Source: Caryophanales bacterium (GTDB lineage: Bacteria; Bacillota_I; Bacilli_A; RFN20; CAG-288). From it: a DNA stretch of 20,262 nt. This document shows, piece by piece, positions 12,823 through 20,262 of the stretch. A program made the position numbers and the translations under genes. The stretch is taken from assembly GCA_021621525.1 (NCBI GenBank), contig JAJVUU010000033.1, positions 1 to 20,262 on the forward strand, read 5' to 3'. Within the stretch, counting starts at the first letter, position 1. Each line of letters opens with the position of its first letter. The notes under the pieces were generated by a model. It worked only from the letters and a program-made list of their open reading frames with translations. It ran no database searches and was not told the DNA's origin.

Positions 12823-13710
12823 ATGCAAAAAACACTCATTTCTATTGTCATCCCGGTCTATCAAACCTCTTCTTATCTTGAAGCCTGTATTGAAAGCCTC
12901 TTACATCAGGATTTCCAGGGAAGGTACAACATCCTTCTTGTCGAGACGGAAAGCGATGACGGATCAGATGCCATATGCCAGGAATATGAAAAGAAGAACG
13001 TAGGCAAGGTCTATCATTTCCACTATGGAAACAGGTACTCCGTTTCCATGGCCAGGAACATCGGCCTAAGCCATACCAATGGAGAATATGTCACCTTCGT
13101 CGATGGGGATGACATCGTTGAACCGGATTATCTTTCCACATTGTATCAACAGACGCAAAATCAGGAAAAGCCGGACATCGTCATCGCTTCCTATTATTCC
13201 AAGGACGCGGACGGAAAAAAGAAAAGAATCAAAACGATTCCTTTTCAGGGGAACGGAAAGGATGCCTTGCTTAAGCTGATTCATAAGCGAAAGTCGACCT
13301 TTCGAGGATATTGCTGGGGATGCCTCTATCGAAGACAATTCCTGATTCACGGAAAACTTGCCTTTGCTGACGATATGAAACTATATGAGGATTTCCTATT
13401 TATGGGTGAAGCTCTTTTCAGGGCAAACATGGTAAGTGTCATCGATGCTCCTATCTATGATTATCTCTTCCATGAATCTTCGACGATGGCAACAAACAAA
13501 GTCTGGTTGTCATGGCATCTGAAGAGTTTTATCAGGCTTCATCATTTCATCCAGAATGAAAACGAAGGCTATGCCAAGAAACTCTTCTCAAGGCTTGGCC
13601 ACAATCTTTCCGGTCAGATCATCCTTGACTGCAAAAAGCAGGGCATGAAACATAAAGAGACAAAAAAGATGGTAAAGAAAGCAAAGGCGGTATGGTCTCA
13701 TGGAATTTGA
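12823..13710 (+). CDS. GT2-family glycosyltransferase
   Basis: This 295-residue GT-A-fold inverting glycosyltransferase has ISIVIPVYQTSSYLEACIESLL at the N-terminus, the metal-binding FVDGDDIVEPDY (Asp94-Asp97), and the likely catalytic acid pair in LYEDFLF (189-190). The usual DDGSTDGS reads ESDDGSDA here. There are no transmembrane helices. It probably adds sugars to a cell-surface glycan or teichoic-acid-type polymer; donor and acceptor are unknown. The ATG at 12823 is forced by an in-frame stop six codons upstream and has no Shine-Dalgarno. Its last 11 bases overlap nnrD. It lies 40 bases after the sigma gene and may be read both from its own promoter and by readthrough. Confidence 0.88.
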   Translation: MQKTLISIVIPVYQTSSYLEACIESLLHQDFQGRYNILLVETESDDGSDAICQEYEKKNVGKVYHFHYGNRYSVSMARNIGLSHTNGEYVTFVDGDDIVEPDYLSTLYQQTQNQEKPDIVIASYYSKDADGKKKRIKTIPFQGNGKDALLKLIHKRKSTFRGYCWGCLYRRQFLIHGKLAFADDMKLYEDFLFMGEALFRANMVSVIDAPIYDYLFHESSTMATNKVWLSWHLKSFIRLHHFIQNENEGYAKKLFSRLGHNLSGQIILDCKKQGMKHKETKKMVKKAKAVWSHGI

Positions 13711-14566
13711 ATCGATCACAAAGAAACTGTATCATCATCGAAACAGCAACAGCATCAAGAATGATTTTGGTAAGACACTCATTCTTGGAGGAAGCAGGAG
13801 ATATCCTCTCAGCGTCGTGATTTCGGCTTCCTTTGCCACGCTTTCCGGAACGGGTTTTGTCTCTCTTGGTGTTCCTTCTTCCATCTATCCACTCGTCGTA
13901 TCCAAGGCTTATCCGACATGGATCTATGAGCCTGGTATGAAGGAAAGTGATTCCTTATCCTATTCTGAAGGAGAACTCGAGAAGATATCGAATTCCTATT
14001 CGTCAATCCTTTTTGGAAACGGAATTGCCGATACCAAGGAAAACGAAAGGGTATTGGCTTATCTTTTATCCGGTTATAAAGGAAACCTGGTCGTCGATGC
14101 GACAGGACTTACTCTTCTGAAGAGGATAGGTGCGGCTTCCTTTTCCGGCAATGTCATCCTGACTCCGCATCTTGGAGAGGCAGGAAGACTTTTTGACATG
14201 AATATCCATTCTCGCAATCCTGAAGACTATCTTTCTATGGCTAAAAGCTATGCCGAGTCTCATTCCTGCTATGTCCTTTTGAAGTCTGCGGATTCCATCC
14301 TTGTGACAAAGGACGGGGAATATCATAATGGTTTTCTTCCTACTCCGTCTTTGGCCAAAGCCGGAAGCGGCGATGGCCTTGCCGGTTATCTTGCCGGCCT
14401 TCTTTCCTATGGCACGAAGGATTTCTCCGTGACGGACTTGATCCTTTTTGCAGACCTCATGATTCATAAGGCTTCCTATCTTTCGGCTTTGAAAGAAACA
14501 GACGGCCTTTCTGACATCCTGTCCTGTATCCCCATGATCAAGAAGATCATCCAGGAAGGAAAGTAA
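13700..14566 (+). CDS. nnrD: ADP-dependent (S)-NAD(P)H-hydrate dehydratase
   Basis: This metabolite-repair enzyme dehydrates damaged NADHX and NADPHX back to NADH and NADPH, using ADP. The 288-residue protein is the stand-alone C-terminal (YjeF-C, ribokinase-like) form, as in Bacillus YxkO; no N-terminal epimerase domain is attached. NDFGKTLILGGS at about 21-32 starts the fold. LTPHLGE is at 154-160. The catalytic loop AGSGDGLAGYLAGLL at about 221-235 has Asp225 in the place of the family's GTGD aspartate. The start lies within the end of the glycosyltransferase gene, with AAAGG 12 bases upstream, so translation is probably coupled. It is the last gene before a bidirectional terminator. Confidence 0.92.
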   Translation: MEFESITKKLYHHRNSNSIKNDFGKTLILGGSRRYPLSVVISASFATLSGTGFVSLGVPSSIYPLVVSKAYPTWIYEPGMKESDSLSYSEGELEKISNSYSSILFGNGIADTKENERVLAYLLSGYKGNLVVDATGLTLLKRIGAASFSGNVILTPHLGEAGRLFDMNIHSRNPEDYLSMAKSYAESHSCYVLLKSADSILVTKDGEYHNGFLPTPSLAKAGSGDGLAGYLAGLLSYGTKDFSVTDLILFADLMIHKASYLSALKETDGLSDILSCIPMIKKIIQEGK

Positions 14567-14581
14567 ATCATATCGGCAAAC

Positions 14582-14619
14582 AAAAATCCTCTCGCCTTTG
14601 CTGGCAAGAGGACTTTTTT
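14582..14619. terminator. Bidirectional terminator between nnrD and the convergent phosphatase gene
   Basis: TCCTCTCGCC (14587-14596) and GGCAAGAGGA (14603-14612) form a 10-position stem with a 6-base loop. T-runs flank both sides: six T on the plus strand, five on the minus. The single non-Watson-Crick position is C-A on the plus RNA but U-G on the minus RNA, so it is stronger for the minus transcript. It overlaps the phosphatase stop codon by two bases. Confidence 0.85.
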
Positions 14620-15397
14620 ATTTCAGAAGGATTTCGTTTTCCTTCTTGTTGAACATGCAATATCCGTCATGGTTGTAGACATCTTTCCTGTTATAGACGA
14701 AAGGCTTCAGCTTGGAATCCAAAAAGATTCCGCCTGCTTCCCTGACGATGAGCTCAGGAGCACAGACGTCCCATTCCTTGGTCTTGTCGGTAAAACGGAC
14801 GGAGGCATCGACATCTCCTCTGGCAAGGCTGATGCTCTTGGTGGAAGCACCCATGAACCTGACCTCCTTGATGAGAGAGGCATGCCTTCTTAGGATGTCT
14901 TCCTCGCTGGGAAGATGATGTGTCTTCGACTGGACGAGGATGAGGTCTTTGATCCTATCGGAGACATGAAGCCTTTCTTCCTTGTCATCATGGTGATAGA
15001 AGGAACCTTGATTCAGGATGGCATAGGCATAGGAATTCATAGCGGGTATGGCTACGACGCTGCAGACCGGATGATGGTCAATGACGAGAGCGATATTGAT
15101 GCCAAAGCTGTCGTCATGGTTGACGAAGTCCTGTGTTCCGTCGAGAGGATCGATGATGAATAGAGCTTTCTTGTTGAGCCTATCCATGTTATCGGCATCC
15201 TCTTCGCTCAGCCATCCGATGTCAGCAAAGATAGAAAGCTCCTGGCGGATGATCTTGTTGGAGGCCAGGTCTGCATCCGTCACCGGAGACTTGTCTTCCT
15301 TGAGATTGATATGGAATCCCTTCTTGTATATTTCCATGATTTCATGACTTGCCTTGCAGGCGGCTGAAATCATGGCTGCACATTCTTTCTCGTACAT
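14618..15397 (-). CDS. Inositol-monophosphatase-family phosphatase, CysQ-like
   Basis: This 259-residue Mg- and Li-sensitive-type phosphatase carries the family metal sites: SEED (64-67), DPLDGTQDF (83-91) and WDVCAPELIVREAGG (from Trp209). Substrates in this family include inositol 1-phosphate, fructose 1,6-bisphosphate and 3'-phosphoadenosine 5'-phosphate (pAp). The DPLDGTQDFVN form and the nrnA neighbour make pAp a reasonable inference, not a demonstration. The start lies one base after the nrnA stop (TGACATG) with only a weak GAG upstream, so translation probably depends on nrnA. It is the last gene of the minus-strand run and ends in a strong terminator. Confidence 0.87.
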   Translation of the reverse strand: MYEKECAAMISAACKASHEIMEIYKKGFHINLKEDKSPVTDADLASNKIIRQELSIFADIGWLSEEDADNMDRLNKKALFIIDPLDGTQDFVNHDDSFGINIALVIDHHPVCSVVAIPAMNSYAYAILNQGSFYHHDDKEERLHVSDRIKDLILVQSKTHHLPSEEDILRRHASLIKEVRFMGASTKSISLARGDVDASVRFTDKTKEWDVCAPELIVREAGGIFLDSKLKPFVYNRKDVYNHDGYCMFNKKENEILLK

Positions 15398-15398
15398 G

Positions 15399-16343
15399 TC
15401 AGCAGGTCTCGGCTTCGTTTAATGCCTGAATGACTTTTTCGACCGGTTCAAGACTGTCAAGCTGGCAGCCGGAGGCAGGGATATGTCCACCCCCGTGGAA
15501 CTTGACGGCGACTTTCTGGACGTTGTATTTTCCGTTGCTTCTCAGTTCGACACGGACCTTTCCGTTCTCAAGCTCACAGAATTCAGCCCACATCGGCGAA
15601 TTGTCAAGCATGGCAACAAGGTTGACCTTGCTTCCTGCATCCTGTTCGTCCATACCAAGCTTATGGTAGTCTTCCTTGTGGATGATGAAATAGGCGACTT
15701 TTCCATCAATCTTGAAATTGCTATAGACAAGGGAACGGAAGCGGAGATCCTTGGCATGCTGGATATAGAGGTTGTCATAGGCAAAGTGGACATCAGCTCC
15801 GGCCAAGGTAAGCTGCTTGGCGACTTCAAAGGTCTCTGGGTCGGAGTAGAACTGAAATCTACCTGAATCGGTGACAAGTCCTAAAAAGAGGTAGGTGCTG
15901 GCTTCATTGGGAATCTTGTGATAGCGTTCAAGAAGGCATCTTGCGATGACATAGGTGGCACTGGGTGCTTCCGTGTCACGGACGATGGGATGATCGAAGA
16001 CTTCGCTTTTCTCGTGATGGTCGATGCAGACGATGTTATCGGATAAGCGGATCCTCTGGTCTTCGACTCTGTCGAGTCCGGAAAGATCGACCATGACAAG
16101 CAAGGATTTCCTGATGGTTTCGTCATCGACTTCATCGCTTGGCTCGACGAAGGTCAAAAAGGAAGGCCTGCTTCCGACACCATAGACCTTCTTCTTGGGG
16201 AAGAGGCTGCGGAGGGCGTTTCTCAGTCCCATGACGGAGCCGATGCAGTCTCCGTCTGGATTTACATGTCCGAAGATGACGATGCTGTCTGCCTTTTCGA
16301 TGGCAGAGAAGACTTCGTCGATTTCTTTTTCAAAATAATTCAT
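15399..16343 (-). CDS. nrnA: DHH/DHHA1 bifunctional oligoribonuclease / pAp phosphatase
   Basis: The protein degrades short RNA oligonucleotides (nanoRNA) and, in Bacillus, also dephosphorylates pAp to AMP. The 314-residue length matches NrnA (about 313). The DHH domain has FGHVNPDGDCIGS (25-36), the DLSG aspartate (87-90) and IDHHEKS (from 107). The C-terminal DHHA1 domain has KFHGGGHIPASG with GGGH at 284-287. I chose the ATG at 16343 because the family N-terminus begins there and GAGG lies upstream; a longer in-frame reading would run antisense-like through rpoE in another frame and has a low-complexity Lys/Ser/Thr product. No promoter is visible between the rpoE terminator and this start. 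Confidence 0.93.
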   Translation of the reverse strand: MNYFEKEIDEVFSAIEKADSIVIFGHVNPDGDCIGSVMGLRNALRSLFPKKKVYGVGSRPSFLTFVEPSDEVDDETIRKSLLVMVDLSGLDRVEDQRIRLSDNIVCIDHHEKSEVFDHPIVRDTEAPSATYVIARCLLERYHKIPNEASTYLFLGLVTDSGRFQFYSDPETFEVAKQLTLAGADVHFAYDNLYIQHAKDLRFRSLVYSNFKIDGKVAYFIIHKEDYHKLGMDEQDAGSKVNLVAMLDNSPMWAEFCELENGKVRVELRSNGKYNVQKVAVKFHGGGHIPASGCQLDSLEPVEKVIQALNEAETC

Positions 16344-16365
16344 GGTATGTTCCTCTGTTGAAAAG

Positions 16366-16389
16366 AAAAAGCCCGGGCGGGCTTTTTTT
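16366..16389 (-). terminator. Terminator between rpoE and nrnA
   Basis: On the minus strand, an A-run plus GCCC pairs with GGGC plus a T-run around a GCCC loop, an A-tract/T-tract hairpin (GCCC core 4 bp, extended by A-T pairs). It lies ten bases after the rpoE stop and ends 22 bases before the nrnA ATG. It can also act on the plus strand, where seven T follow. Confidence 0.75.
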
Positions 16390-16398
16390 GAAAACGGA

Positions 16399-16857
16399 TC
16401 AGTTGTTTTCGTCGTATTCCTCGTCGGAACCGCTGACAAGCTCGGATTCGCTTTCTTCTCCGAGTTCTTCTTCCTTTTCTTCGTTGTCGATGCCGTTTTC
16501 GATTTCGTCTTCATCCTCGTCCCCTTCGCCGTCGGACTTCTTCTTTTCATCTTCGTCCGGCTGATATTCATCGAGGGAATAGACTTCGTTCATATCGATA
16601 TGGACATTGGCATAGAGCTCATGTTCCCTTAAGACCCAGGTGTTGTTTCCCTTGATGACGAAACGTCCGTCGAGGGTCAGTTCGGTGTAGAAACGGGATG
16701 CGATCTTGAGAAGCTCCTCATCGCTCTCATATCCGAGTTCCTCGCCGACGGCAAGGGTGAGGTCGGAAAACGGAATAGGGGTGAACTTCTTTCCCATCTC
16801 GGCGTATCTCTTGGTGAGAACGTCATAGGCAGTATCGACTAATGATTTCTTAGGCAT
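16399..16857 (-). CDS. rpoE: DNA-directed RNA polymerase delta subunit
   Basis: This Firmicutes-specific RNA polymerase accessory subunit helps recycling and promoter selectivity. The 152-residue protein has a winged-helix HARE-HTH domain (about 1-88; DTAYDVLTKRYAEMGKKFTPIPFSDL is the conserved start, and GRFVIKGNNTWVLRE the wing). A highly acidic, disordered tail (about 95-152) is rich in Asp and Glu. Length and architecture are typical. AAAGGAG lies ten bases before the ATG at 16857. It is separated from argS by 81 bases with a likely promoter, and is followed by a terminator. Confidence 0.95.
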   Translation of the reverse strand: MPKKSLVDTAYDVLTKRYAEMGKKFTPIPFSDLTLAVGEELGYESDEELLKIASRFYTELTLDGRFVIKGNNTWVLREHELYANVHIDMNEVYSLDEYQPDEDEKKKSDGEGDEDEDEIENGIDNEEKEEELGEESESELVSGSDEEYDENN

Positions 16858-16888
16858 ATTGGAATGTCTCCTTTGTTGTTTTCTTCCG

Positions 16889-16894
16889 AGTATA
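16889..16894 (-). promoter_or_regulatory. Possible -10 box of the rpoE promoter
   Basis: TATACT on the minus strand lies 31 bases before the rpoE ATG, in the 81-base argS-rpoE gap. No convincing -35 box is found at 16-18 bases; TTCGCT at 19 bases is the best. It would give rpoE a leader of about 25 bases including AAAGGAG. Confidence 0.4.
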
Positions 16895-16921
16895 CTACTT
16901 CAACTTATCTTAGAGCGAACC

Positions 16922-16937
16922 AAATAGCAAGCTATTT
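16922..16937. terminator. Short palindrome just after argS
   Basis: AAATAGC and GCTATTT are separated by two bases, immediately after the argS stop codon. The clear T-run is on the plus strand (six T from 16933), where no gene reads. On the minus strand only three T follow. It may partly end argS transcripts, but weakly. Confidence 0.35.
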
Positions 16938-16938
16938 T

Positions 16939-18591
16939 TTATTCTTTTTTGTCGGCTGAGACCATTCTTTCCGGTGCAGAGACGGCAATCAGGTCCAAAG
17001 CGTTGGCAAGGACATCCTTGCAGGCTTCGACCAGTCCGAGACGCTGCTTGGTCAGTTCGACATCGGCATCGTCGATGACACGGCATTTGGAATAGAATTC
17101 GTTGATGCTCTGGGCAAGGCTGTGGACATAGTTGGTGACTTTGTAAGGTTCGTTTTCGCTTACGGCCGACAGGATGGTGTTCTCATAGTCCTTCAGAAGA
17201 AGGAGCAGGTTCTTCTCGGCATCGCTATAAAGCAGGTTCGATTCATAATCGATGGGGAAGAAGCTCTTGGCGTTGTTGAGGATGCCGCATAGACGGGCGT
17301 GCGTGTACTGGGCATAATAGACAGGGTTTTCGCTTCCCAGGGTGTTGGCGAGGTTGATGTCGAAGTCAAGATGGCTGGATGCACTTCTGGAGACGAAGAA
17401 GTAACGGATAGAATCGACACCGCATTCTTCGACGAGTTCCTTCATGGAAATGGCATTTCCGGTGCGCTTGCTCATCTTATATTCTTCGCCGTCCTTGAAC
17501 AGACGGACCATCTGAATCAAGAGAACCTTCAGATTGTCGGGATTGTGTCCAAGATCCTTCTGGGAGGATTTGATTCTTGTGATATATCCATGGTGGTCGG
17601 CACCAAAGAGGTCGATCAGGATGTCGAAGCCTCTGTTGAACTTGTCGTTGTGATAGGCGATATCCGGAAGAAGGTAGGTGTAGGAACCATCGGATTTGAC
17701 AAGGACACGGTCCTTGTCATCCCCGTCCTTCTTGGTGTTCAGCCATAAGGCTCCGTCCTGTTCATAGCAATAAGGCTTGAGCTTCTCCAAGACCATGTCG
17801 ACATCGCCTCTGTCACGGATGACTTTTTCGGATGTATAGACATCCTGATCGACACGGAATTCATGAAGATCCTTCTTGATGGCATCGAGAAGCTTTTCTC
17901 CACCGAATTTCTTGAATTCAGGAAGATGGCTTTCCGGATCCTGGAAATAGGCATCGCCAATGGTATCCTTCAGTTCCTTGGCAAGACGGATGATTTCCGG
18001 ACCATGGTAGCCGTCTTCCGGCATGGCATGGGAGTGGTCGTCGAATGCTTCGAGGTAGCGTACCATCAAGGATTCGGCAAGATGATCCATCTGGTTTCCG
18101 GCATCATTGACATAATATTCCCTGGTGACGTCATAGCCGGCTTTCTTATAAAGTCTGGCAAGGCAGTCACCGATGGCTGCACCTCTGGCATGACCAAGAT
18201 GAAGGGTTCCAGTCGGGTTGGCAGAGACGTATTCGAGATTGACCTTCTTTCCCTTTCCGATGTCCAGATCACCGAAATGCTTTGGATCGCTTACGATGGT
18301 CTTGATGACCGAACCGAGGGAGTCAGCCTTCAGGAAGAAGTTGAGGAAGCCTGGCTTGACAGCCTCGACCTTTTCGACTCCGTCCATGTGGAAGCTTTCG
18401 GCAATCTTCTCGGCCAGCATGATAGGTGCCTTGTGAGCCAGCTTCGCCTTCTTGAAGGCGATGTTGCTGGCATAGTCTCCATGTTCTCTGTTGTCGGAAG
18501 GTGTCAATGTGATTTCTTCCGTTTCGCTTGGAATGGATAAGGAATCCAAGATTTCCTTCAGCTTGAGAATGATGTTCTGTTGAATATCCAT
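16939..18591 (-). CDS. argS: Arginyl-tRNA synthetase
   Basis: This class I synthetase charges tRNA-Arg. The 550-residue protein has an N-terminal Add-1 tRNA-binding domain (about 1-90, with NREHGDYASNIAF), the HIGH motif as HLGH at 131-134 in SANPTGTLHLGHARGAA, the KMSKS-like loop KMSKR at 372-376 (YKMSKRTGNAIS), and a C-terminal DALR anticodon-binding domain. Length is normal. The start follows GAGG by six bases, and nine bases separate it from the ispF stop, so ychF-ispF-argS form one operon. Confidence 0.98.
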   Translation of the reverse strand: MDIQQNIILKLKEILDSLSIPSETEEITLTPSDNREHGDYASNIAFKKAKLAHKAPIMLAEKIAESFHMDGVEKVEAVKPGFLNFFLKADSLGSVIKTIVSDPKHFGDLDIGKGKKVNLEYVSANPTGTLHLGHARGAAIGDCLARLYKKAGYDVTREYYVNDAGNQMDHLAESLMVRYLEAFDDHSHAMPEDGYHGPEIIRLAKELKDTIGDAYFQDPESHLPEFKKFGGEKLLDAIKKDLHEFRVDQDVYTSEKVIRDRGDVDMVLEKLKPYCYEQDGALWLNTKKDGDDKDRVLVKSDGSYTYLLPDIAYHNDKFNRGFDILIDLFGADHHGYITRIKSSQKDLGHNPDNLKVLLIQMVRLFKDGEEYKMSKRTGNAISMKELVEECGVDSIRYFFVSRSASSHLDFDINLANTLGSENPVYYAQYTHARLCGILNNAKSFFPIDYESNLLYSDAEKNLLLLLKDYENTILSAVSENEPYKVTNYVHSLAQSINEFYSKCRVIDDADVELTKQRLGLVEACKDVLANALDLIAVSAPERMVSADKKE

Positions 18592-18600
18592 AAGTAACCT

Positions 18601-19086
18601 CTATTCTTTGATGATCAGCACTTGGCTGTAGACGATGACTGCTTTTTCGTTTCCGACGGCATCGACTTTCTCGTTGGTGTTGGCATGAAGGGCGATCCTG
18701 GACGGATCCAGATGGAGGAAGTGAGCCAGGTTGTTCTTGATGTCGTCTCTGTAGGGCTTGAGTTTTGGTCTTTCCAAGACAATGTCTGCAACGACGTTTG
18801 AGAGACGATATCCCTGTCTCTCCATCTCGGACAAGGCGAAGTCGAGGATGAAGAGGGAATTCATATCCTTGGTCTTTTCACTGTTGTCCGGGAAATAACA
18901 GCCGATGTCATCCTTGCCTAGGGCAGAGAGTATGGCGTTGGATAGGGAATGGAGAAGGACATCGCCGTCAGAATGGGAGACGATGTGGGTGTTACCCTTG
19001 ATCTTCACCTGGGCAAGCAGGAAGAATCCCTCTTCCTGTTTTTCCAAGCGGTGGATGTCATAGCCGAAGCCTGTGCGGATGTCCAT
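18601..19086 (-). CDS. ispF: 2-C-methyl-D-erythritol 2,4-cyclodiphosphate synthase
   Basis: This enzyme performs the fifth step of the non-mevalonate (MEP) isoprenoid pathway, cyclising CDP-methylerythritol 2-phosphate. The 161-residue length is typical. Metal ligands Asp10 and His12 lie in GYDIHRL, and His46 in SHSDGDVLLHSL. DIGCYFPDN and the C-terminal NEKVDAVGNEKAV match the substrate-binding and trimer regions. The start lies two bases after the ychF stop. Its presence says the organism uses the MEP route; ispD is not in the window. Confidence 0.96.
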   Translation of the reverse strand: MDIRTGFGYDIHRLEKQEEGFFLLAQVKIKGNTHIVSHSDGDVLLHSLSNAILSALGKDDIGCYFPDNSEKTKDMNSLFILDFALSEMERQGYRLSNVVADIVLERPKLKPYRDDIKNNLAHFLHLDPSRIALHANTNEKVDAVGNEKAVIVYSQVLIIKE

Positions 19087-19088
19087 GT

Positions 19089-20204
19089 TTATTTCTTCTT
19101 TGCGGCGGAACGGATGAAGAGGATGTCTCCATCCTTGACGACGTAGTCCTTGCCGACTGTCATCATCTTTCCGGCTTCTTTGACGGCAAGTTCGCTTTGA
19201 TATTTCATAAGGTCGTCATAGCTATAGACTTCGGCCTTGAGGAAGAACTTCTGGAAGTCGGTGTGGATGACACCGGCACATTCCGGTGCCGTCATTCCTT
19301 CATGGAAGGTCCAAGCCCTGACTTCATCCTCTCCTCCGGTGAAGAAGGTTCTCAATCCGAGGATGTGATAGGCAGCCATGGTGATCTTGTCCAGACCTGT
19401 CTGGGTTGTTCCAAGGGAGCTGAGGTAGTCGGCTCTGTCTTCGGCCGATACCTTGGAGAGTTCCTCTTCGATAAGGGCTGAGACAGGGATGCACTCGGCG
19501 TGGTGGCTAGAAGCAAATTCACTCAAAGCCTTGTAATACTTGTTTCCCATCGGGTCGGCATAGCTTTCCTCATCGACGTTTCCAACGTAGATGACCGGTT
19601 TTGCCGTGATGAGGTTGAAATCCTTGAGGAGGGCTTTTTCGTCGAAAGACAATTCTACATCGCTTGCCATCTTCTCGTTTTCAAGACCGTCAATCAGCTT
19701 ATGAAGGGCAGAGACTTCCGTCAAAGCACTTTTCTCTTTGGTGGTGAGAGCCTTTCTTTCGACTTTTTCAAGTCTCTTTTTCAGGACATCGATATCGGAA
19801 AGAATGAGTTCCAGATTGATTTCCATGGCATCGGAGACTGGATCGACCGGTCTTCCGTTATAGGAGATGATGTCGGAATTCTCAAAGCAGCGTACGACGT
19901 GGATGATGGCATCGGTGTTTCTGATATTGCCTAAGAACTGGTTCCCGAGACCTTCGCCTTTGGAAGCTCCCTTCACCAATCCGGCAATATCCGTGAACTC
20001 GAAGGTGGCACGGACGGTTTTCTTTGGATTGAAGATTTTGACAAGATTGTCGATTCTCGGATCGTTGACTTCAACGATGCCGGTGTTCGGCTCGATGGTG
20101 GCAAAAGGATAGTTCTCGGCAAGAACGTTTCCGTTTGTGATGGCATTGAAGAGCGTGGATTTGCCGACGTTCGGCAGACCGACGATACCTGTAGTAAGAC
20201 TCAT
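19089..20204 (-). CDS. ychF: Ribosome-binding ATPase YchF (OLA1/Obg family)
   Basis: This is a P-loop NTPase of the Obg superfamily that prefers ATP, binds ribosomes and affects translation and stress responses. The 371-residue protein has G1 GLPNVGKST (9-17), G3 DIAGLVKGASKGEGLGNQFL (about 72-91), the YchF-type G4 position NVDE, and a C-terminal TGS domain ending in AGKMMTVGKDYVVKDGDILFIR. AGAGGT lies seven bases before the start. It is the first visible gene of ychF-ispF-argS. Length and motifs are ordinary. Confidence 0.97.
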   Translation of the reverse strand: MSLTTGIVGLPNVGKSTLFNAITNGNVLAENYPFATIEPNTGIVEVNDPRIDNLVKIFNPKKTVRATFEFTDIAGLVKGASKGEGLGNQFLGNIRNTDAIIHVVRCFENSDIISYNGRPVDPVSDAMEINLELILSDIDVLKKRLEKVERKALTTKEKSALTEVSALHKLIDGLENEKMASDVELSFDEKALLKDFNLITAKPVIYVGNVDEESYADPMGNKYYKALSEFASSHHAECIPVSALIEEELSKVSAEDRADYLSSLGTTQTGLDKITMAAYHILGLRTFFTGGEDEVRAWTFHEGMTAPECAGVIHTDFQKFFLKAEVYSYDDLMKYQSELAVKEAGKMMTVGKDYVVKDGDILFIRSAAKKK

Positions 20205-20246
20205 ATGGTTACCTCTGAAATTTAAATAAAAAAAGCAGCGTTATTT

Positions 20247-20252
20247 ATTATA
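20247..20252 (-). promoter_or_regulatory. Possible -10 box of the ychF promoter
   Basis: A TATAAT on the minus strand lies 42 bases before the ychF ATG in a very AT-rich stretch. Its -35 box would lie beyond the right edge of the window, so this cannot be tested here. Confidence 0.35.
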
Positions 20253-20262
20253 TATATAATAT

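Noticed and set aside
16341..16571. Extended nrnA start at 16571 with a Lys/Ser/Thr-rich leader.
   Set aside because: The extra 76 residues are the reverse-frame product of the rpoE acidic tail and the terminator; the family start and GAGG site support 16343.
1..20262. Search for mobile elements, toxin-antitoxin or defence genes, CRISPR repeats, tRNA or rRNA genes, or a novel multi-gene system.
   Set aside because: Every long supported frame matches a known housekeeping or glycosyltransferase family, and gaps between genes are all under 200 bases, so there is no room for an unrecognised gene cluster.

Overview
The window is a gene-dense stretch of core bacterial chromosome, about 20 kb, from a low-to-moderate GC Firmicute. 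The RNA polymerase delta subunit with an acidic tail, the polA-mutM-coaE order, the rlmB-to-sigma-factor order seen at the Bacillus sigH locus, and the uracil phosphoribosyltransferase all fit Bacillota. An Erysipelotrichia-like lineage is my best guess, but that is inference. I see no transposase, integrase, phage gene, CRISPR array, tRNA or rRNA.

Layout. At the left, upp (minus) and an iron-dependent butanol-type alcohol dehydrogenase (plus) are divergent, with their promoters back to back. The dehydrogenase ends at a hairpin terminator. An RluA-family pseudouridine synthase follows, overlapping a GT4 glycosyltransferase by four bases. That glycosyltransferase runs convergently into a four-part minus-strand DNA replication and repair operon: dnaE, polA, then one ORF that joins mutM (8-oxoguanine glycosylase) to coaE (dephospho-CoA kinase). 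Divergent from dnaE is a plus-strand set: rlmB-type 23S rRNA methyltransferase, a divergent SigH-like sigma factor, a GT2 glycosyltransferase and nnrD (NAD(P)HX repair). It ends at a bidirectional terminator. The right third is all minus strand. In transcription order it is ychF (ribosome-associated ATPase), ispF (isoprenoid synthesis), argS, rpoE (delta), nrnA (nanoRNase/pAp phosphatase) and an inositol-monophosphatase/CysQ-like phosphatase.

How the genes work together. dnaE, polA and mutM are a replication and base-excision-repair unit, with coaE carried along as a translational fusion. nrnA and the CysQ-like phosphatase may both act on 3'-phosphoadenosine 5'-phosphate. The rlmB/sigma pair keeps the ancestral Bacillus order without rae1 (yacP) between the two genes.

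I found no convincing undescribed multi-gene system. The points most worth a second look are: the linker-free MutM-CoaE fusion; two genes (dnaE and the GT2 gene) whose forced start codons lie 9-11 bases after good -10 boxes with no Shine-Dalgarno, suggesting leaderless mRNAs; a terminator-like hairpin whose 3' arm contains the Shine-Dalgarno of the sigma-factor gene; a DnaE whose PHP metal site is lost; and a beta-clamp-type motif in PolI.
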